A DNA stretch of 6,547 nt from Syntrophaceae bacterium (GTDB lineage: Bacteria; Desulfobacterota; SM23-61): positions 40,258 through 46,804 of the forward strand of contig PMCE01000551.1 of the NCBI GenBank assembly GCA_003154025.1, in the 5' to 3' direction. Below are positions 5,500-6,547 of the stretch, piece after piece. Each line of letters starts with the position of its first letter. The stretch's first letter is position 1. The notes under the pieces are model-generated. The model was not told the origin of the DNA. It did no database searches and saw only the letters and a list, made by a program, of their open reading frames with translations. The position numbers and the translations under genes were made by a program.

Positions 5500-5817
5500 A
5501 ACCAGGTAAACAGTGAATGGAGGACCATTACTGGTCCTGGAGCTTCCACCTATAAGTCCACGCTCGGTATGAGTTTCGCAAGTACAAGATTTGCAATTGA
5601 AATAAGCGAAAAAGGCAGGACCACTTCTGACCTTGCCCCCGACCCACAATGTATCCAGCCCAAGTCGAAATGGGATTGGGGCGTGTTCATTTACGGCGGC
5701 GCGATTGCCAATCTGGTCTTGAGGGACCTTACACTTGACGGGAATACTTCTAGATATAGCCCAAGCATTGACAGGAATTTCTTTGTTCCCGCGGCGAGTA
5801 TTCCTCTTGCGCCTTGA
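5500..5817 (+). pseudogene. Orphan fragment resembling a right-handed beta-helix protein
   Basis: The frame is open from 5500 to the stop at 5815-5817. Readable parts are ITGPGASTYKSTL (before the ATG at 5569) and WGVFIYGGAIANLVLRDLTLDGN (split here as WGVFIYGGAIAN and LVLRDLTLDGN). The pattern of short strands ending in LxLRDLTLDGN is typical of parallel beta-helix (pectate-lyase-like) repeats. The ATG at 5569 has no ribosome binding site, and the similarity begins upstream of it, so it is more likely a piece of a larger gene than an intact 82-residue protein. The neighbouring bases, 5422-5499, hold nothing I recognise. Confidence in the fold is low because only one clear repeat is present. 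Confidence 0.35.
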
Positions 5818-6006
5818 ACTCCTTGCCCCAAATAACGTAGGTGAGCGAAGCTAAAAAATGCCGATAGCTTACAGCTATGCCCCCTCCCACAATTCGGTCC
5901 GATCTTCTCATGTTCTTTTTTAGACGCTTTCAAAATGCGGGTAGCATCCAAGCATCGACCGGATTAAGTAACGAAAGGGGCTAAGGAAAGAAGGCTGGAG
6001 AACGCC
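5818..6006. other. Stretch without recognisable gene
   Basis: No believable gene or RNA is seen here. The only structure noted is the inverted repeat ATAGCT (5864-5869) with AGCTAT (5873-5878) around TAC. No hairpin with a T-tract stands just behind the cytochrome gene, whose stop codon is at 6009-6007. An open frame on the minus strand (5951-5691) covers part of this stretch and runs into the beta-helix fragment; its translation is unremarkable. Confidence 0.4.
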
Positions 6007-6534
6007 CTACTTCATCGCGGTCCAGCCCGGTTTTTTAACACCCGGGGAGTGGCATTCAGAACAGTAATCCACCGAACGTTTGTGGGACTTGTGACACAGG
6101 TTGCAATCGAGGTCGCCGTAGTGCGACTCATGGGGGTTCCCTGATAAACCCTTTTCCCGGAAATTCTTTGTGCGTTCAGCCACCTCTTTGTAGCTTCCGT
6201 GACACCGCAAACAAAAGTCGTTCGGGTATCCCCGTTTATCCAAGGGTGTCTTAAAAGCTTTCCCCCGGAATTTTTTCACATTTTCGCTCTGTTGATCCGC
6301 CGTGAGTTGGTGGCATTCGAGGCAGCCGATCCCGGCTTGGGAATGCTTATGGTCCAGAAAATCGGAGCTTTTCCAGGTTGTGACATATGGCTTTATGACA
6401 TGGCAGCTCGCACAGGACTCGGGATCCTTTTGGTATGAATCCTTCTCCTCGCCCAACCCTATCCCTTGGGCTCCCGCCAAAATTAGCGCCGAGAAGCAGA
6501 TTACAGCAATAACATGAATTTTCTCGAATTTCAT
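6007..6534 (-). CDS. Exported five-heme cytochrome c
   Basis: The 175-residue product has a basic start (MKFEK) and a hydrophobic stretch (residues 6-22, IHVIAVICFSALILAGA) that is either a cleaved signal peptide or a membrane anchor, so the heme part faces the periplasm. Five CxxCH motifs lie at 41-45 (CASCH), 71-75 (CLECH), 108-112 (CLRCH), 144-148 (CNLCH) and 158-162 (CSECH). Outside them the mature part has exactly five more histidines (62, 64, 135, 138, 151), enough for bis-His ligation of every heme. The first half, CASCHVIKPYVTTWKSSDF, resembles the NapC/NrfH quinol-oxidising family, but the Met expected two residues after the first CxxCH is Ile47. The second half resembles the tetraheme domain of flavocytochrome c3. 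It is probably an electron shuttle to a periplasmic reductase or other cytochrome; no partner lies in the window. AGGAGG (6541-6546) stands 6 bases before the ATG. Confidence 0.92.
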   Translation of the reverse strand: MKFEKIHVIAVICFSALILAGAQGIGLGEEKDSYQKDPESCASCHVIKPYVTTWKSSDFLDHKHSQAGIGCLECHQLTADQQSENVKKFRGKAFKTPLDKRGYPNDFCLRCHGSYKEVAERTKNFREKGLSGNPHESHYGDLDCNLCHKSHKRSVDYCSECHSPGVKKPGWTAMK

Positions 6535-6547
6535 ATCAGGCCTCCTC

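Overview
The window looks like a GC-rich chromosome segment from an anaerobic, respiratory bacterium. The gene mix is formate--tetrahydrofolate ligase, a crotonase-family acyl-CoA enzyme, an alpha/beta hydrolase, a periplasmic multiheme cytochrome c and an LVIVD-type propeller remnant. That mix would fit a Desulfobacterota-like (deltaproteobacterial) sulfate reducer or syntroph. The taxonomic guess is inference from gene content and from the style of the intergenic repeats; no marker gene proves it.

Left part (1-2483), all genes on the minus strand. Reading in the direction of transcription, a divergent HIT-domain protein (2483-2019) is followed after 2 nt by a possible coupled start for a VOC/glyoxalase-fold gene. 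The VOC gene (1968-1521) is interrupted by a one-base frameshift in a C7 run. A non-coding stretch of about 645 bases follows, with a plausible promoter and a long, partly self-complementary leader. Then comes the N-terminal half of formate--tetrahydrofolate ligase (fhs, 875 to beyond base 1), which feeds formate into one-carbon/Wood-Ljungdahl metabolism.

Middle part (2484-5365), plus strand. A small unrecognised gene (2659-2970) is bracketed by short tandem repeats: a heptamer array upstream, and a 9-mer array plus a second, unrelated heptamer array downstream. An extended -10 promoter then leads into a crotonase-family gene (3191-3988). After a gap of 150 bases holding a two-tier palindrome comes an alpha/beta hydrolase (4139-5029). 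These two could form a small acyl-CoA/ester-handling transcription unit. Directly behind lies a decayed C-terminal piece of an LVIVD-repeat protein, and then a nearly symmetrical terminator-like hairpin (5386-5421).

Right part (5422-6547). This is a low-information stretch containing an orphan piece that resembles a right-handed beta-helix protein, then bases with no recognisable gene. The complete minus-strand gene of an exported five-heme cytochrome c (6534-6007) closes the window, with its ribosome binding site at the window edge.

I did not find a convincing new multi-gene system. The most unusual items are the repeat arrays flanking the small orphan gene, the two-tier palindrome, the long leader of fhs, the HIT protein with an altered histidine triad, the two homopolymer frameshifts, and the five-heme cytochrome with exactly matching numbers of heme-binding motifs and spare histidines.
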